From assembly GCA_963826165.1 (NCBI GenBank), contig CAWGWC010000007.1, forward strand, positions 558,001 to 622,000: a stretch of DNA of 64,000 bases. The letters are read 5' to 3'. A program made the position numbers and the translations under genes. The notes under the pieces were generated by a model that was not told the origin of the DNA, searched no databases, and saw only the letters and a program-made list of their open reading frames with translations. The number at the start of each line of letters is the position of its first letter. Within the stretch, counting starts at the first letter, position 1. Source of the stretch: JACVRW01 sp963826165 (GTDB lineage: Bacteria; Actinomycetota; Thermoleophilia; Solirubrobacterales; Thermoleophilaceae). Positions 1-7,980 of this stretch are shown here, one piece after another.

Positions 1-275
1 TCGAGCGTGTGCTGCTCGAGCCCCCACTCCTCGAGCTTGAGCCGGCTGCCCTGGAAGGTGTCGGTCTCCAGCACCTCGGCGCCCGCTTCCAGCATCGACT
101 CGTGCACGCCCTGGATCACGTCGGGCCGGTTGAGCACGAGCGCCTCGTGGCACTTGCCGGGCAGCCCGCCGTAGTCCTCCTGGGTCAGCTCGAACTGCTC
201 CAGGGTCGCCCCCATGCCGCCGTCGAAGACGACGACGCGGCTTCTGGTGGCCTCGATGTAGTCACGCTGCGCCAA
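1..275 (-). CDS. metH: Methionine synthase, homocysteine S-methyltransferase domain (5' end only)
   Basis: Only the first 91 codons are present; the gene runs off the left edge. The translation carries the start of the homocysteine-binding barrel of cobalamin-dependent methionine synthase: VVFDGGMGATLEQ at residues 15-27, then a conserved NRPDVIQGVHESMLEAGA stretch followed by ETDTF. The enzyme transfers the methyl group of 5-methyltetrahydrofolate to homocysteine in the cytosol. The start is TTG at 273-275. An in-frame TAG four codons upstream (285-287) leaves no earlier option, and a TAGGAT box sits 6 nt before the TTG, so the mRNA is probably leaderless. Other S-methyl_trans proteins share this domain, so MetH rather than a stand-alone MmuM is likely but unproven. 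Confidence 0.8.
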   Translation of the reverse strand, partial: MAQRDYIEATRSRVVVFDGGMGATLEQFELTQEDYGGLPGKCHEALVLNRPDVIQGVHESMLEAGAEVLETDTFQGSRLKLEEWGLEQHTL

Positions 276-281
276 GACGTG

Positions 282-311
282 ATCCTACCAACCTTGACAC
301 GATTGTGTGAA
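282..311 (-). promoter_or_regulatory. Putative metH promoter
   Basis: On the minus strand, TTCACA (306-311) is followed after 18 nt by TAGGAT (282-287), which lies 6 nt before the TTG start. This looks like a housekeeping promoter giving a leaderless or near-leaderless transcript. Confidence 0.5.
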
Positions 312-331
312 GGTTGTGCCTGCCGGCGGCG

Positions 332-862
332 TCAGACGGTGAGGCGCGCGCGGTAGCCGCGACGACGGGCCACCGGGCCGAGCACGGCCCCGACCGCCTT
401 GAGCACCGGCCACGGCGGGCTCGCCGGCCTCACCTCGTCGCCGAACTCGGGAACCATCACGGCGAGCTGCAGCGGGCGCGGCATGCCCTTGTCGTCGAGC
501 TCGTCCTTCTGCGCGAGTGCGAACAGAGTCTCGAAGAAGGAGGCGATGTCGAGGGCCGGCCGGAAGTACTGCACCGACGACGCCTCTTCGGTGGTCTCGT
601 TCCAGAAGCGGTGCGGGGTGCCGGGCGACACCGGGATCGTGTCACCGGGGCCGAGCTCGCGGCGCTCACCCGCGACCTCGAAGACGAGCGACCCCGACAC
701 CACCTCCGCCCCGCTCTCCTGCTTGGGGTGCACGTGGAGAGGCTCGCGCTCGGTGCCCGGCGGGTGCACCGAGTCGATGCGCAGCAGCTCGGGCCGGAGC
801 TCGGTGAACGTCATGCGCTGCCCGGTGCGCGGGTTGAAGATCTCTTGGCCCTCGTGCGCCAT
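332..862 (-). CDS. Cupin-domain protein
   Basis: A 176-residue single-domain cupin. The two cupin motifs are visible: the H-x-H region LHVHPKQESGAEVVSG (about residues 42-57) and PGDTIPVSPGTPHRFWN (about 72-88). Both supply the histidines and glutamate that bind a metal in this fold. The C-terminal third is helical and ends in a basic tail. The substrate cannot be read from sequence; small stand-alone cupins act as dioxygenases, isomerases or sensors. It is divergent from the SDR at 951, and the two promoters flank a pair of direct repeats, so they may share a regulator. The ATG start is backed by a TAGCCT box 6 nt upstream. Confidence 0.75.
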   Translation of the reverse strand: MAHEGQEIFNPRTGQRMTFTELRPELLRIDSVHPPGTEREPLHVHPKQESGAEVVSGSLVFEVAGERRELGPGDTIPVSPGTPHRFWNETTEEASSVQYFRPALDIASFFETLFALAQKDELDDKGMPRPLQLAVMVPEFGDEVRPASPPWPVLKAVGAVLGPVARRRGYRARLTV

Positions 863-868
863 CGGCCC

Positions 869-874
869 AGGCTA
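869..874 (-). promoter_or_regulatory. -10 box of the cupin gene
   Basis: Minus-strand TAGCCT ends 6 nt before the ATG at 862, with no Shine-Dalgarno between them; this is a leaderless arrangement. Confidence 0.45.
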
Positions 875-876
875 AC

Positions 877-937
877 CGCTCGCCGATGAAGGCAAACGCT
901 CGCGCGCACCGCGCGCTCGCCGATCAAGGCAAACGCT
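877..937. repeat. Two 24-bp direct repeats in a divergent promoter region
   Basis: Positions 877-900 and 914-937 are the same 24-bp sequence with one mismatch (G at 888, C at 925), separated by 13 bp. Copy 1 starts 3 bp from the cupin -10 box. Copy 2 abuts the -10 box of the SDR. Their placement between two divergent promoters suggests binding sites for a shared regulator, although a simple local duplication is possible. Confidence 0.7.
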
Positions 938-943
938 TAAGCT
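938..943 (+). promoter_or_regulatory. -10 box of the SDR gene at 951
   Basis: TAAGCT lies 7 nt before the GTG start and directly follows repeat copy 2, so a protein on that repeat would cover the -35 region. Confidence 0.45.
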
Positions 944-950
944 GCCGCGC

Positions 951-1634
951 GTGCCGGTCGCCCTCGTCACGGGAGCCAATCGCGGGATCGGCCGCGAGAC
1001 GGCCCGGCAGCTGGCCGAGCGCGGCTACGACGTGATCCTGAGCGCCCGCGACGAGAGCAAGGCGCGCGAGGCGGCCGAGGCCGTGGGCGCGACGCCGCTC
1101 GAGCTGGACGTCTCCGACCCCGACTCGATCGAGCGGGCGGCGACGTCCGTTCGGGAGCAGCCCGGAGTGCTCGACGTGCTGGTCAACAACGCCGGCGTGG
1201 GCACGGACTGGGGCGTGGCCGGCGCCGAGCCGGACTTCGGCGCCATCCAGAGCGCGCTCGACACCAACTTCTTCGGGGCCTACAGGCTGACCGTGGCCCT
1301 GCTGCCGCTCCTGCGCGAGTCGAAGCACCCGCGAATCGTCAACGTCTCGAGCGGCATGGGCGGCATCGCGGAGATGGGCGGATGGTCGCCGGGCTACCGC
1401 GTCTCGAAGGCCGCGCTCAACGCCATGACCCGGATCCTCTCGGCCGAACTGGCAGAGTCTGGCGTGAAGGTCAACTCGGCCTGCCCGGGCTTCGTCAACA
1501 CCGACATGGGTGGGCAGTTCGGGGCCAAGAAGCCGGTGGAGGACGGCGCGGCGGGCATCGTCTGGCTGGCCACGCTTCCGGACGACGGTCCCACCGGCGG
1601 GTTCTTCCGCGACGGCAAGCCGGTCGCGTTCTAG
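951..1634 (+). CDS. Short-chain dehydrogenase/reductase (carbonyl reductase type)
   Basis: A 227-residue NAD(P)-binding Rossmann protein of the classical SDR family. It shows the cofactor motif TGANRGIG near the N-terminus, NNAG after the fourth strand, a serine in IVNVSSGMG, and the catalytic pair in the YRVSK motif. The C-terminus is short, ending GGFFRDGKPVAF, as in plant- and animal-like carbonyl reductases that act on small aldehydes or ketones. The start is GTG. The stop codon overlaps that of galK by four bases (CTAG). The substrate is unknown. Confidence 0.85.
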   Translation: MPVALVTGANRGIGRETARQLAERGYDVILSARDESKAREAAEAVGATPLELDVSDPDSIERAATSVREQPGVLDVLVNNAGVGTDWGVAGAEPDFGAIQSALDTNFFGAYRLTVALLPLLRESKHPRIVNVSSGMGGIAEMGGWSPGYRVSKAALNAMTRILSAELAESGVKVNSACPGFVNTDMGGQFGAKKPVEDGAAGIVWLATLPDDGPTGGFFRDGKPVAF

Positions 1635-2683
1635 AACGCTCCGGCCACCAGCCGCGCGCCGGGTCCCGGAGACACCGCCAGCGCTCCTTCCGGCGCCACC
1701 ACCCCCGGCTGCAACAGGGCCAGCACAGCGCCCCCGAATCCGCCGCCCATGATGCGCGCCCCGGCGGCACCCGCGGCCTTCAGGCGGTCGACCGTGGCCT
1801 CCACCTCCGGCACGGAGACCTCGTAGTCGTCACGCAGGCTGGCGTGCGAGGCGTCCAGCAGCCCGCCCAGCGCGGGAAGATCGCCGCCCCGCAGCGCCTC
1901 CACCGCGTCCAGGGCGCGCGCGTTTTCGCTGAGCACGTGCACCGCGCGGCCCCAAAGCGGCTCGGGCAACTGCGACGCGGCCTCCGCGCTCGCGTCCCGG
2001 AGGCTGGCCACACCGAGCAGCCGGGACGCCTCGGCGCACTCGCGGCGCCGCTCGTTGTAGCCCGAGCCGGCGTGCTCGTGGGCCGAGCCCGAGTCGAGCA
2101 CGACAAGGGTCCAGTCCCCGAGCTCGAGCGGCACCTGCTCTGTGCCGAGGTCGCGGCAGTCGAGCAACATCGCATGGCCCTGCTCGCCCAGCAGCGACGC
2201 GAGCTGGTCGAGCAGTCCGGTCTCGGCCCCCACCCAGCGGTGCTCGACCCGCGAGCACAGGCGGGCGAGTCCCCGACGGTCGGGCTCGGGGGCGCCGGTC
2301 AGGCCCAGTAGCGCCAGGGCGAGCGCCGTCTCGAGGGCTGCCGAGGAGGCAAGGCCGATGCCGCGTGGCAGGTCGCTCGAGATCTCGAGGCGCACGCCCG
2401 GCAGCGGAACTCCCGCGCCGGTCAGCTCGGCCACGGTCCCGCGCACGAACGCACGCCAGCCGCTCGCCGCCTCGATCGCGTCGAGCGGGAAGCGGTCCTG
2501 CTCGTCCAGGTCGTGCGCGACCGCCTCCACGACGCCCGGGTCGGATCGCTCGGCCGTGACCGTCACCCCCCGCTCGAGTGCGAAGGGCAGGCAGAGGCCG
2601 TCGTTGTAGTCGGTGTGCTCGCCGATCAGGTTGACGCGGCCTGGGCCGCGTGCGGTTACCCGCTCGGGACGCGGCTGGGTCAA
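1631..2683 (-). CDS. galK: Galactokinase
   Basis: A GHMP-family kinase of 350 residues that phosphorylates galactose at C1 using ATP (Leloir pathway). The signature GRVNLIGEHTDYNDG lies near residues 15-29. The ATP-binding loop is PRGIGLASSAALE (about 105-117), and motif 3 is IMGGGFGGAVLAL near the C-terminus. The start is TTG directly after the end of the upstream glycosyltransferase-flippase gene, so the two are probably co-transcribed. No galT or galE is next to it. Other GHMP sugar kinases are possible, but the EHTDYNDG motif favours galactokinase. Confidence 0.88.
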   Translation of the reverse strand: MTQPRPERVTARGPGRVNLIGEHTDYNDGLCLPFALERGVTVTAERSDPGVVEAVAHDLDEQDRFPLDAIEAASGWRAFVRGTVAELTGAGVPLPGVRLEISSDLPRGIGLASSAALETALALALLGLTGAPEPDRRGLARLCSRVEHRWVGAETGLLDQLASLLGEQGHAMLLDCRDLGTEQVPLELGDWTLVVLDSGSAHEHAGSGYNERRRECAEASRLLGVASLRDASAEAASQLPEPLWGRAVHVLSENARALDAVEALRGGDLPALGGLLDASHASLRDDYEVSVPEVEATVDRLKAAGAAGARIMGGGFGGAVLALLQPGVVAPEGALAVSPGPGARLVAGAF

Positions 2684-2698
2684 GGGAGCTGGGCCGGG

Positions 2699-5026
2699 CT
2701 AGGCCTCGGCCTCCGCCGGCTCATGCCGGAGGCGGCTCGAGCCGCGGAGCTCCACCGGCGCGGCGTGCAGCGCGCGCAGGCGCAGGTCCTTCCAGGTCAT
2801 CCCTTCGCGGACCAGGGCCGGCATGCCCATCGCGAGCGCGGTGGCGATCTCCACCGCCTGCAGGATGATCCCGTAGGCGAAGGCGTCGGTCTTGCTCACC
2901 CCGTAGGCCGACAGCACGGCAACGCAGGCGGCCTGGAACACGCCGAGGTTGGACGGGGTGATCGGCAGGGCCGCGGTCACGTTGACCGCGAACAGGACGG
3001 CGGCGGCGGCGCCCAGCCCGGCGCGCTCGTCCAGCCCGAGGGCGACCAGCAGGACGTAACAGGTGAGCCACTGGATGGCCCAGGCGCTGAGCTGCGTGAT
3101 CGCCGCCCAGGCGCCCAGACGGGGGTGACGAAACACCTCGAGCCCGCGGCGCACCTGGAGCATGGCCCGGCGGGCGGCGGCCGCGGCCTGCTGTACGCGC
3201 TGAAAGCGGCTGGGCGATCCCTTACGCAAGATCCAGGGGGCCGACAGCACGAGCGCGAGAAGCACGACGGGCGCGACGGTGGCGATCATCAGCGCGTCCT
3301 CATTGCCCTGGAAGAGACCGACGGTGGCGAACATGACCGAGCCGAGCACCACCAGGGCGAGGATGTTCAAGAGGGTCTGGGAGACCATGGTTCCCAGCAC
3401 CACCGGGAAGCGGTCGCGCACCCGGCCCACGCGCCGCGACAGGATCAACGCGCGCGAGGGCTCGCCGAGCCGGGCCGGCAGCGTGGCCGACATGAGCACG
3501 CCGATCATGGTGGCGCGGGCCGTGTCGCGACGGCGCACGCGGGTGCCTGGCAGCGCCGCCTCGAGGATGGCGTGCCAGGCCTCGGCCCGCAGCAGCATCG
3601 ACGCGCACATCAGCGCGAAGCCGACCAGCACCCACACCGGCGTGGCGGCCAGCAGGGCGCGACCGATCGACTCGATGCCGAGCCGCTCGAGGGCCAGCGC
3701 GGTCAGCCCGATGCCCGCCACGGCGCCGGTGCCCACGAGAATGCGCCTCGCGGTGCGAGCCGCGCGCCGGCGCCCGGCCGACGGCTCCTTCGGCTCGAGC
3801 GACGGCAGTCGCCGCGGCGGCACCCGCGCCCCGGGCTCGGTGGGCGTGACACCCACCTGCTGGGCCAGACGCACCCTGCGGCTCTCGGGCCGGGGAATCT
3901 CAATGGCCTCGGCGTAGACCTCGGTGACCTCCTCGGCCACCCGCGACCAGGCGAAGCGCCCGGCGCGCTCGCGCGCTGCCACTGACATCTCCATCCGCCG
4001 CTCGGGGTCGAGGGCGAGCGCGCGCACAGCCTCGCCCAGCTCCACGGCGTCGCCCACGGGCACCAGCAGTCCGTCGGTGCCGTGCCGCACCACGTCCCGG
4101 TAACCCGCGATGTCGGACGCCACCACCGGCGTGGACGAGGCGAACGCCTCGGTGAGCACCATGCCGAAGCTCTCGCCGCCCAAAGAGGGGGCGCACAGGA
4201 GGTCGGCCTCACCCAACAGTCGCCACTTCTGCTCGTCGTCGACCCGACCGGCCACGTCCACGCCGTCGGGCTCGAGCAGCAGCGGCGCCACCTCTTCCTC
4301 CGTGGCGCCGGCGATCGTCAGGCGCGCGTTCACCCCCGCGCCGCGCAGCGCCTCGAAGGCGCGCAGCAGCACAGGAAGGCCCTTGCGCTCCTCGGCCCGG
4401 CCGACGAACAGCAGACGCAGCTCGTCGTGAGGACGCGAGAGATCGGGTCGCGCCGCGCCCAGGTCCACCCCGTTGGGCACGATCCGGTAGCGCCCACCGT
4501 AGAAACGCTGCGCGGTCCAGCGGGCGGCCTCGGAGACGGCGATGCGCGAGCTGAGCTTCGCGTACAGCCGGCGGGCTCCTCCGACGTGCGCGGCGATGTT
4601 GTTCGCCAGGAAGCTCGTCGAGTAGGTGTGGAAGGTGGCCACCGCAGGTGCTCGGGCGGCCTCGGCCGCATACCAGGACACCAACGGAGCGTTCGGCTCG
4701 TGCACGTGGACGACGTCGTAGGCCCCGGTGCGCAGCTCGCGGCCGAGCTTGGCCACGGAATCGGGAAACACGGCAAGGTTCGACACGGCGCCGTTCATGG
4801 GCAGGCCGAGGGTGCGGCCGAGAGGGATCACATGATCGGGGAGGGGCCTGGCCTGCGGGCGGGTACCGCGGTGGGTGACACGGGCCCGGCGGTCGTCGGG
4901 GTCGTACGGCGCCAGGAGCCTGACCTCGTGGCCCTGCTCCAGTAGCTCCTCGGAGAGAGCCTCCACGTGGCGCCCGACGCCGCCCGGGTACGTGTACGAG
5001 TAGGGCGACACGAGGGCTACGCGCAT
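2699..5026 (-). CDS. GT4 glycosyltransferase fused to a lysylphosphatidylglycerol-synthase-type membrane domain
   Basis: A long fusion (about 775 aa). The N-terminal half is a GT4 glycosyltransferase: it begins MRVALVSPYSYTYPGGVGRHV, has VPNGVDL, and carries the E-x7-E motif ESFGMVLTEAF, all as in PimA-like mannosyltransferases. After a basic linker (around residues 400-430) comes a multi-helix membrane region resembling LPG_synthase_TM (PF03706, the UPF0104/flippase-like family). It includes ATLPARLGEPSRALIL and LPITPSNLGVFQ. A soluble sugar transferase tied to a lipid-handling membrane module suggests synthesis and translocation of a glycolipid or lipid-linked sugar. The start is set at ATG 5026 because TACCAT lies 7 nt upstream; 5035 and 5056 are alternatives. 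galK follows 15 bp downstream. Confidence 0.82.
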   Translation of the reverse strand: MRVALVSPYSYTYPGGVGRHVEALSEELLEQGHEVRLLAPYDPDDRRARVTHRGTRPQARPLPDHVIPLGRTLGLPMNGAVSNLAVFPDSVAKLGRELRTGAYDVVHVHEPNAPLVSWYAAEAARAPAVATFHTYSTSFLANNIAAHVGGARRLYAKLSSRIAVSEAARWTAQRFYGGRYRIVPNGVDLGAARPDLSRPHDELRLLFVGRAEERKGLPVLLRAFEALRGAGVNARLTIAGATEEEVAPLLLEPDGVDVAGRVDDEQKWRLLGEADLLCAPSLGGESFGMVLTEAFASSTPVVASDIAGYRDVVRHGTDGLLVPVGDAVELGEAVRALALDPERRMEMSVAARERAGRFAWSRVAEEVTEVYAEAIEIPRPESRRVRLAQQVGVTPTEPGARVPPRRLPSLEPKEPSAGRRRAARTARRILVGTGAVAGIGLTALALERLGIESIGRALLAATPVWVLVGFALMCASMLLRAEAWHAILEAALPGTRVRRRDTARATMIGVLMSATLPARLGEPSRALILSRRVGRVRDRFPVVLGTMVSQTLLNILALVVLGSVMFATVGLFQGNEDALMIATVAPVVLLALVLSAPWILRKGSPSRFQRVQQAAAAARRAMLQVRRGLEVFRHPRLGAWAAITQLSAWAIQWLTCYVLLVALGLDERAGLGAAAAVLFAVNVTAALPITPSNLGVFQAACVAVLSAYGVSKTDAFAYGIILQAVEIATALAMGMPALVREGMTWKDLRLRALHAAPVELRGSSRLRHEPAEAEA

Positions 5027-5033
5027 CCGGCCC

Positions 5034-5039
5034 ATGGTA
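5034..5039 (-). promoter_or_regulatory. -10 box of the glycosyltransferase-flippase gene
   Basis: Minus-strand TACCAT lies 7 nt before the ATG at 5026. It supports that start over the longer forms, whose coding region would contain the box. Confidence 0.4.
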
Positions 5040-5056
5040 TCGGCCACACTTGACAT

Positions 5057-5755
5057 GTGAGCGACGTTCGCAACTTCGTCAAATACACCTTCTTCAAGCT
5101 CGATCCGGCCTGGCGGCGCCGCTCGTCCGAGGAGCGGGCAGCGGACAAGCGCGAATTTGCGGCTGCTTGCCGGGAATTCGCCGAGCAGGGCTACCTGCGG
5201 GCCTATTCGCTCGTGGGCACGCGGGGCGACTGCGATCTGATGATCCGGGCGATCTCACCTGCGCTCGAGCCGATTCACGAGCTTCACGTGCTTCTCAACC
5301 AGAGTGGGCTGATGCGCTGGGCCGAGGTACCGCATTCCTACCTGGCCATGACCAAGGAATCGCCCTACACCGACGAGCCCGACCGGCCGCTCGAGCCGCG
5401 TCCGGGTGCCGACTCCCGCTACCTGATCGTCTACCCCATGTGGAAGAAGCGGGAGTGGTACGGGCTGGAGCCCGAGGAGCGGATGCGAGTCATGCGCGAT
5501 CACATCGCGGTGGCCCGTGGCTTCACCGGCATCGAGACCAACACGGCCTACTCGTTCGGACTCGACGACCAGGAGTTCGTCGTGGCCTTCGACCTCGACG
5601 ATCCGTCCGAGTTCCTCGACCTGGTCCAGGCGCTGCGGGCCACGGAGTCGAGCGCCTACACCGAGTCGGAGACCCCGATCTTCACCTGTATCTCGAGCTC
5701 GCTGGAGAGGGCCCTCGACGCTCTCGACGGTGAGGCCGCCCGCGCTCTGGCCTAG
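5057..5755 (+). CDS. hemQ: Coproheme decarboxylase (HemQ/ChdC, chlorite dismutase family)
   Basis: This enzyme converts coproheme III to heme b by two oxidative decarboxylations, the last step of the coproporphyrin-dependent pathway used by Actinobacteria and Firmicutes. The family core is clear: LIVYPMWKKREWYGL with the presumed catalytic Tyr126, RVMRDHIAVAR with the axial heme ligand His149, then AYSFGLDDQEFVVAFD and ETPIFTC near the C-terminus. At 232 aa it has the normal length. The GTG start abuts the opposite-strand glycosyltransferase region. No other heme genes are adjacent. Confidence 0.93.
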   Translation: MSDVRNFVKYTFFKLDPAWRRRSSEERAADKREFAAACREFAEQGYLRAYSLVGTRGDCDLMIRAISPALEPIHELHVLLNQSGLMRWAEVPHSYLAMTKESPYTDEPDRPLEPRPGADSRYLIVYPMWKKREWYGLEPEERMRVMRDHIAVARGFTGIETNTAYSFGLDDQEFVVAFDLDDPSEFLDLVQALRATESSAYTESETPIFTCISSSLERALDALDGEAARALA

Positions 5756-5761
5756 AGGGCA

Positions 5762-7951
5762 CTAGCCGGGCCGCACCCCGGTCGTGCGCTGCCGCTCCCG
5801 GAAGGCCTGTACGCGCTGGGCGTTCAGGGCGTCGATCGACTCCAGGAAGCTGCCCTGGTCGTAGCCGTCGACGGCGATCAGGCTCACCGGCAGCCCACGT
5901 TTGCGAGCACACTCACGAGCCCGCCCGATGAGGACCTTGTCGGTCTGGAACGGCTCGTTGGCCGGCAGCCGGGGCGGGAACAGATCGGCCCAGTGGTTGA
6001 GCATGAGGAACGGGCTCGACTCGTCGCCCCGGTAACGCTTGCAGCGCAGCTGATTCACCTTCTTCGCGCCCAGCGGGGTGTCCTGGACGAACGAGAAGCC
6101 GTCCTGATACCAGGGCACCGTTCCGTCGGCGTCCTTCTCGGTGAAGACGACGACCCGCTTGTTGCGGCGCACCAGGCCTCCCAGCGTGGGCAGCGGCTTG
6201 TTGCGGTCGAGCGTGGCCACGTACTGGGTGAGCTTCGCGCGGTCGAAGACCTTCTCGATCTCCTCGGGCGGGACGTAGGGCTCGATGAAGAGGATCACCA
6301 CCTCGCCACGCCTCTCCTCGAGGAACTCACGGATCTGGTTGAGCGAATCGACCATCGGGGTTGCCCCCAGCTCACAGGTGGTGTGGCAGAGCCACACGTC
6401 GCGCTCGCCGCTCGTGTCTCCCGCTCCGAGCCTCCCGGCCAGGCGCTCGGCCGCCTGGAGCACGGGCCCCGGCAGGGCCGCCGCCACGCGGTTGCGGCTG
6501 CGGCCCTCGGCCTCGAAGTCGGTGCGCACCTTGCCGTTGGCGGCCTTGACGCCCCAGTGCGGGTCGATGAGGAAGAGACGAATCCCGTCCTCGAGCTGGC
6601 GCTTGATGGTGCGCCGCTGGTTCGAGATGAACCAGCCGGGGCTGTCGGCGGCCGAGAAAGAGTTGTGCGTGCCGCCGAACACGACCTCGTTCAGCGGCAG
6701 CTCGCACAGGGACACGGATCCGTTGCACGCGCGGGTGGAGCTCACCTGACGGGTCGACTGCGCCGGCTCGTCCGAGTCGGTGGCGATCAGCACCAGTCCG
6801 ACCACGGCCGCCACGCAGACAACGCCGGCCGCGCCGGCCACGACGAACGCGCGGCGGCGGGTGCTCACGTGCTCCTCGCGGGCCACTCCTCCACGCTGGA
6901 GCAGGACGAGCAGCTCGCTGGTGCCGTAGAAGATGAGATAGGCGCCGGCGAGGATCGCCGCCAGCTGGACCGTGAGCGTCGGGTTGAGCACCACCACCAC
7001 GCCGAGCAAGACCGCTCCGGCGCCGCGGAGGGCGAGCCCCCAGGTGGTCTTCGGACGCCGGGTGATGCGGTCGCGCAGGCGCTCGGTGGGGCGTTGCACG
7101 TCCTCCGGGTCGAGCGCGGCGGCCGCCGCCCCGATCACCAGTCCTCCGAGGGCGAGCAGGAAGGCTCCGGATACGAGGTCGCCCAGGAAGGCGTCGAGGA
7201 GGCCGGCCACCGCGTCGCGCACCTCGGTGTCGGTCAGCTCGTCCTCGCCCACCACCCCGGCCAGCGTTCGCGCTCGCAGCACCAACAGCGTCACGGCCAG
7301 CAGCACCCCCACGGCCCCCACCGCCACCCCCGTGCGGAGCACGGCGATGCGACGGTCGCGGGCCAGGGCGATGGCCCCCACGAACGCCGCGAGCGCGAGC
7401 AGCGGCAGCACGATGCCCAGCACCCGCACGGAGTCGGCCACCGCCAGCGTCTGGCCGGCGAACTCGCGCCGGCGCAGCGTCACGAGCGTCGCGTCGAGAT
7501 CCTTCGGCACCTGCTTCGCCAGGTTCGGCGACACCGACCGCAGCGCGAAGCGCACGAGCTCAGCCGAATCGGAGATGTCGAACAGCGCGTTCTTCTTGTC
7601 GCGCACGAAGAAGACCTTGTTGGCCTCCACCGCGGCTTGACGGAAGACCCGGCGGAAGGGTGCGGACTGGAGCACGACGTCGGTGACCGACTCGAGCAGG
7701 GGCCGCGCCGCGGTCAGCTCCGTCGAGCCCCGGTCGATCAGGTTGACCACGATCTCGCGCCGCACGACCTTGCGCACGCCGTCGTCCTCGAGAGCCACTA
7801 GAGCGCGGTCGGCGAACGCGTCCTGGTTGACGATCTCGCTCCGGGCGTAGAAGGCGATCGTCCCGACGAACAGCAGCACGGCGCCGAGCACCACGAGGGC
7901 GCCGCTCGCGAGCGAACGGGAGCTGCCCTGCGCGGAGGGGTTGCCGGTCAT
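5762..7951 (-). CDS. Membrane protein with C-terminal PLC-like phosphodiesterase domain
   Basis: A protein of 729 residues in two parts. The first 390 or so contain an N-terminal membrane anchor (about 17-36), a soluble segment with an RREIVVNLID region, and then several further helices. The C-terminal part (about 415-720) resembles the phosphatidylinositol-PLC X-type TIM barrel. GTHNSF places a histidine near residue 428 and WLCHTTCEL a second near 523, the usual two catalytic histidines; an ILFIEPYV strand follows. The catalytic domain follows the last helix (about 370-390) and is probably extracytoplasmic. The substrate is unknown. It is divergent from the HxHHH membrane protein, with only a few bases between the starts. 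Confidence 0.7.
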   Translation of the reverse strand: MTGNPSAQGSSRSLASGALVVLGAVLLFVGTIAFYARSEIVNQDAFADRALVALEDDGVRKVVRREIVVNLIDRGSTELTAARPLLESVTDVVLQSAPFRRVFRQAAVEANKVFFVRDKKNALFDISDSAELVRFALRSVSPNLAKQVPKDLDATLVTLRRREFAGQTLAVADSVRVLGIVLPLLALAAFVGAIALARDRRIAVLRTGVAVGAVGVLLAVTLLVLRARTLAGVVGEDELTDTEVRDAVAGLLDAFLGDLVSGAFLLALGGLVIGAAAAALDPEDVQRPTERLRDRITRRPKTTWGLALRGAGAVLLGVVVVLNPTLTVQLAAILAGAYLIFYGTSELLVLLQRGGVAREEHVSTRRRAFVVAGAAGVVCVAAVVGLVLIATDSDEPAQSTRQVSSTRACNGSVSLCELPLNEVVFGGTHNSFSAADSPGWFISNQRRTIKRQLEDGIRLFLIDPHWGVKAANGKVRTDFEAEGRSRNRVAAALPGPVLQAAERLAGRLGAGDTSGERDVWLCHTTCELGATPMVDSLNQIREFLEERRGEVVILFIEPYVPPEEIEKVFDRAKLTQYVATLDRNKPLPTLGGLVRRNKRVVVFTEKDADGTVPWYQDGFSFVQDTPLGAKKVNQLRCKRYRGDESSPFLMLNHWADLFPPRLPANEPFQTDKVLIGRARECARKRGLPVSLIAVDGYDQGSFLESIDALNAQRVQAFRERQRTTGVRPG

Positions 7952-7980
7952 GAGTGCCGCGCCATAGGGTACGAGACAAC

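Noticed and set aside
5993..7801. 602-codon open frame on the plus strand inside the PLC-like gene
   Set aside because: His/Arg-rich shadow of a GC-rich gene; the minus strand carries recognisable domains, and the open frame follows from codon bias.
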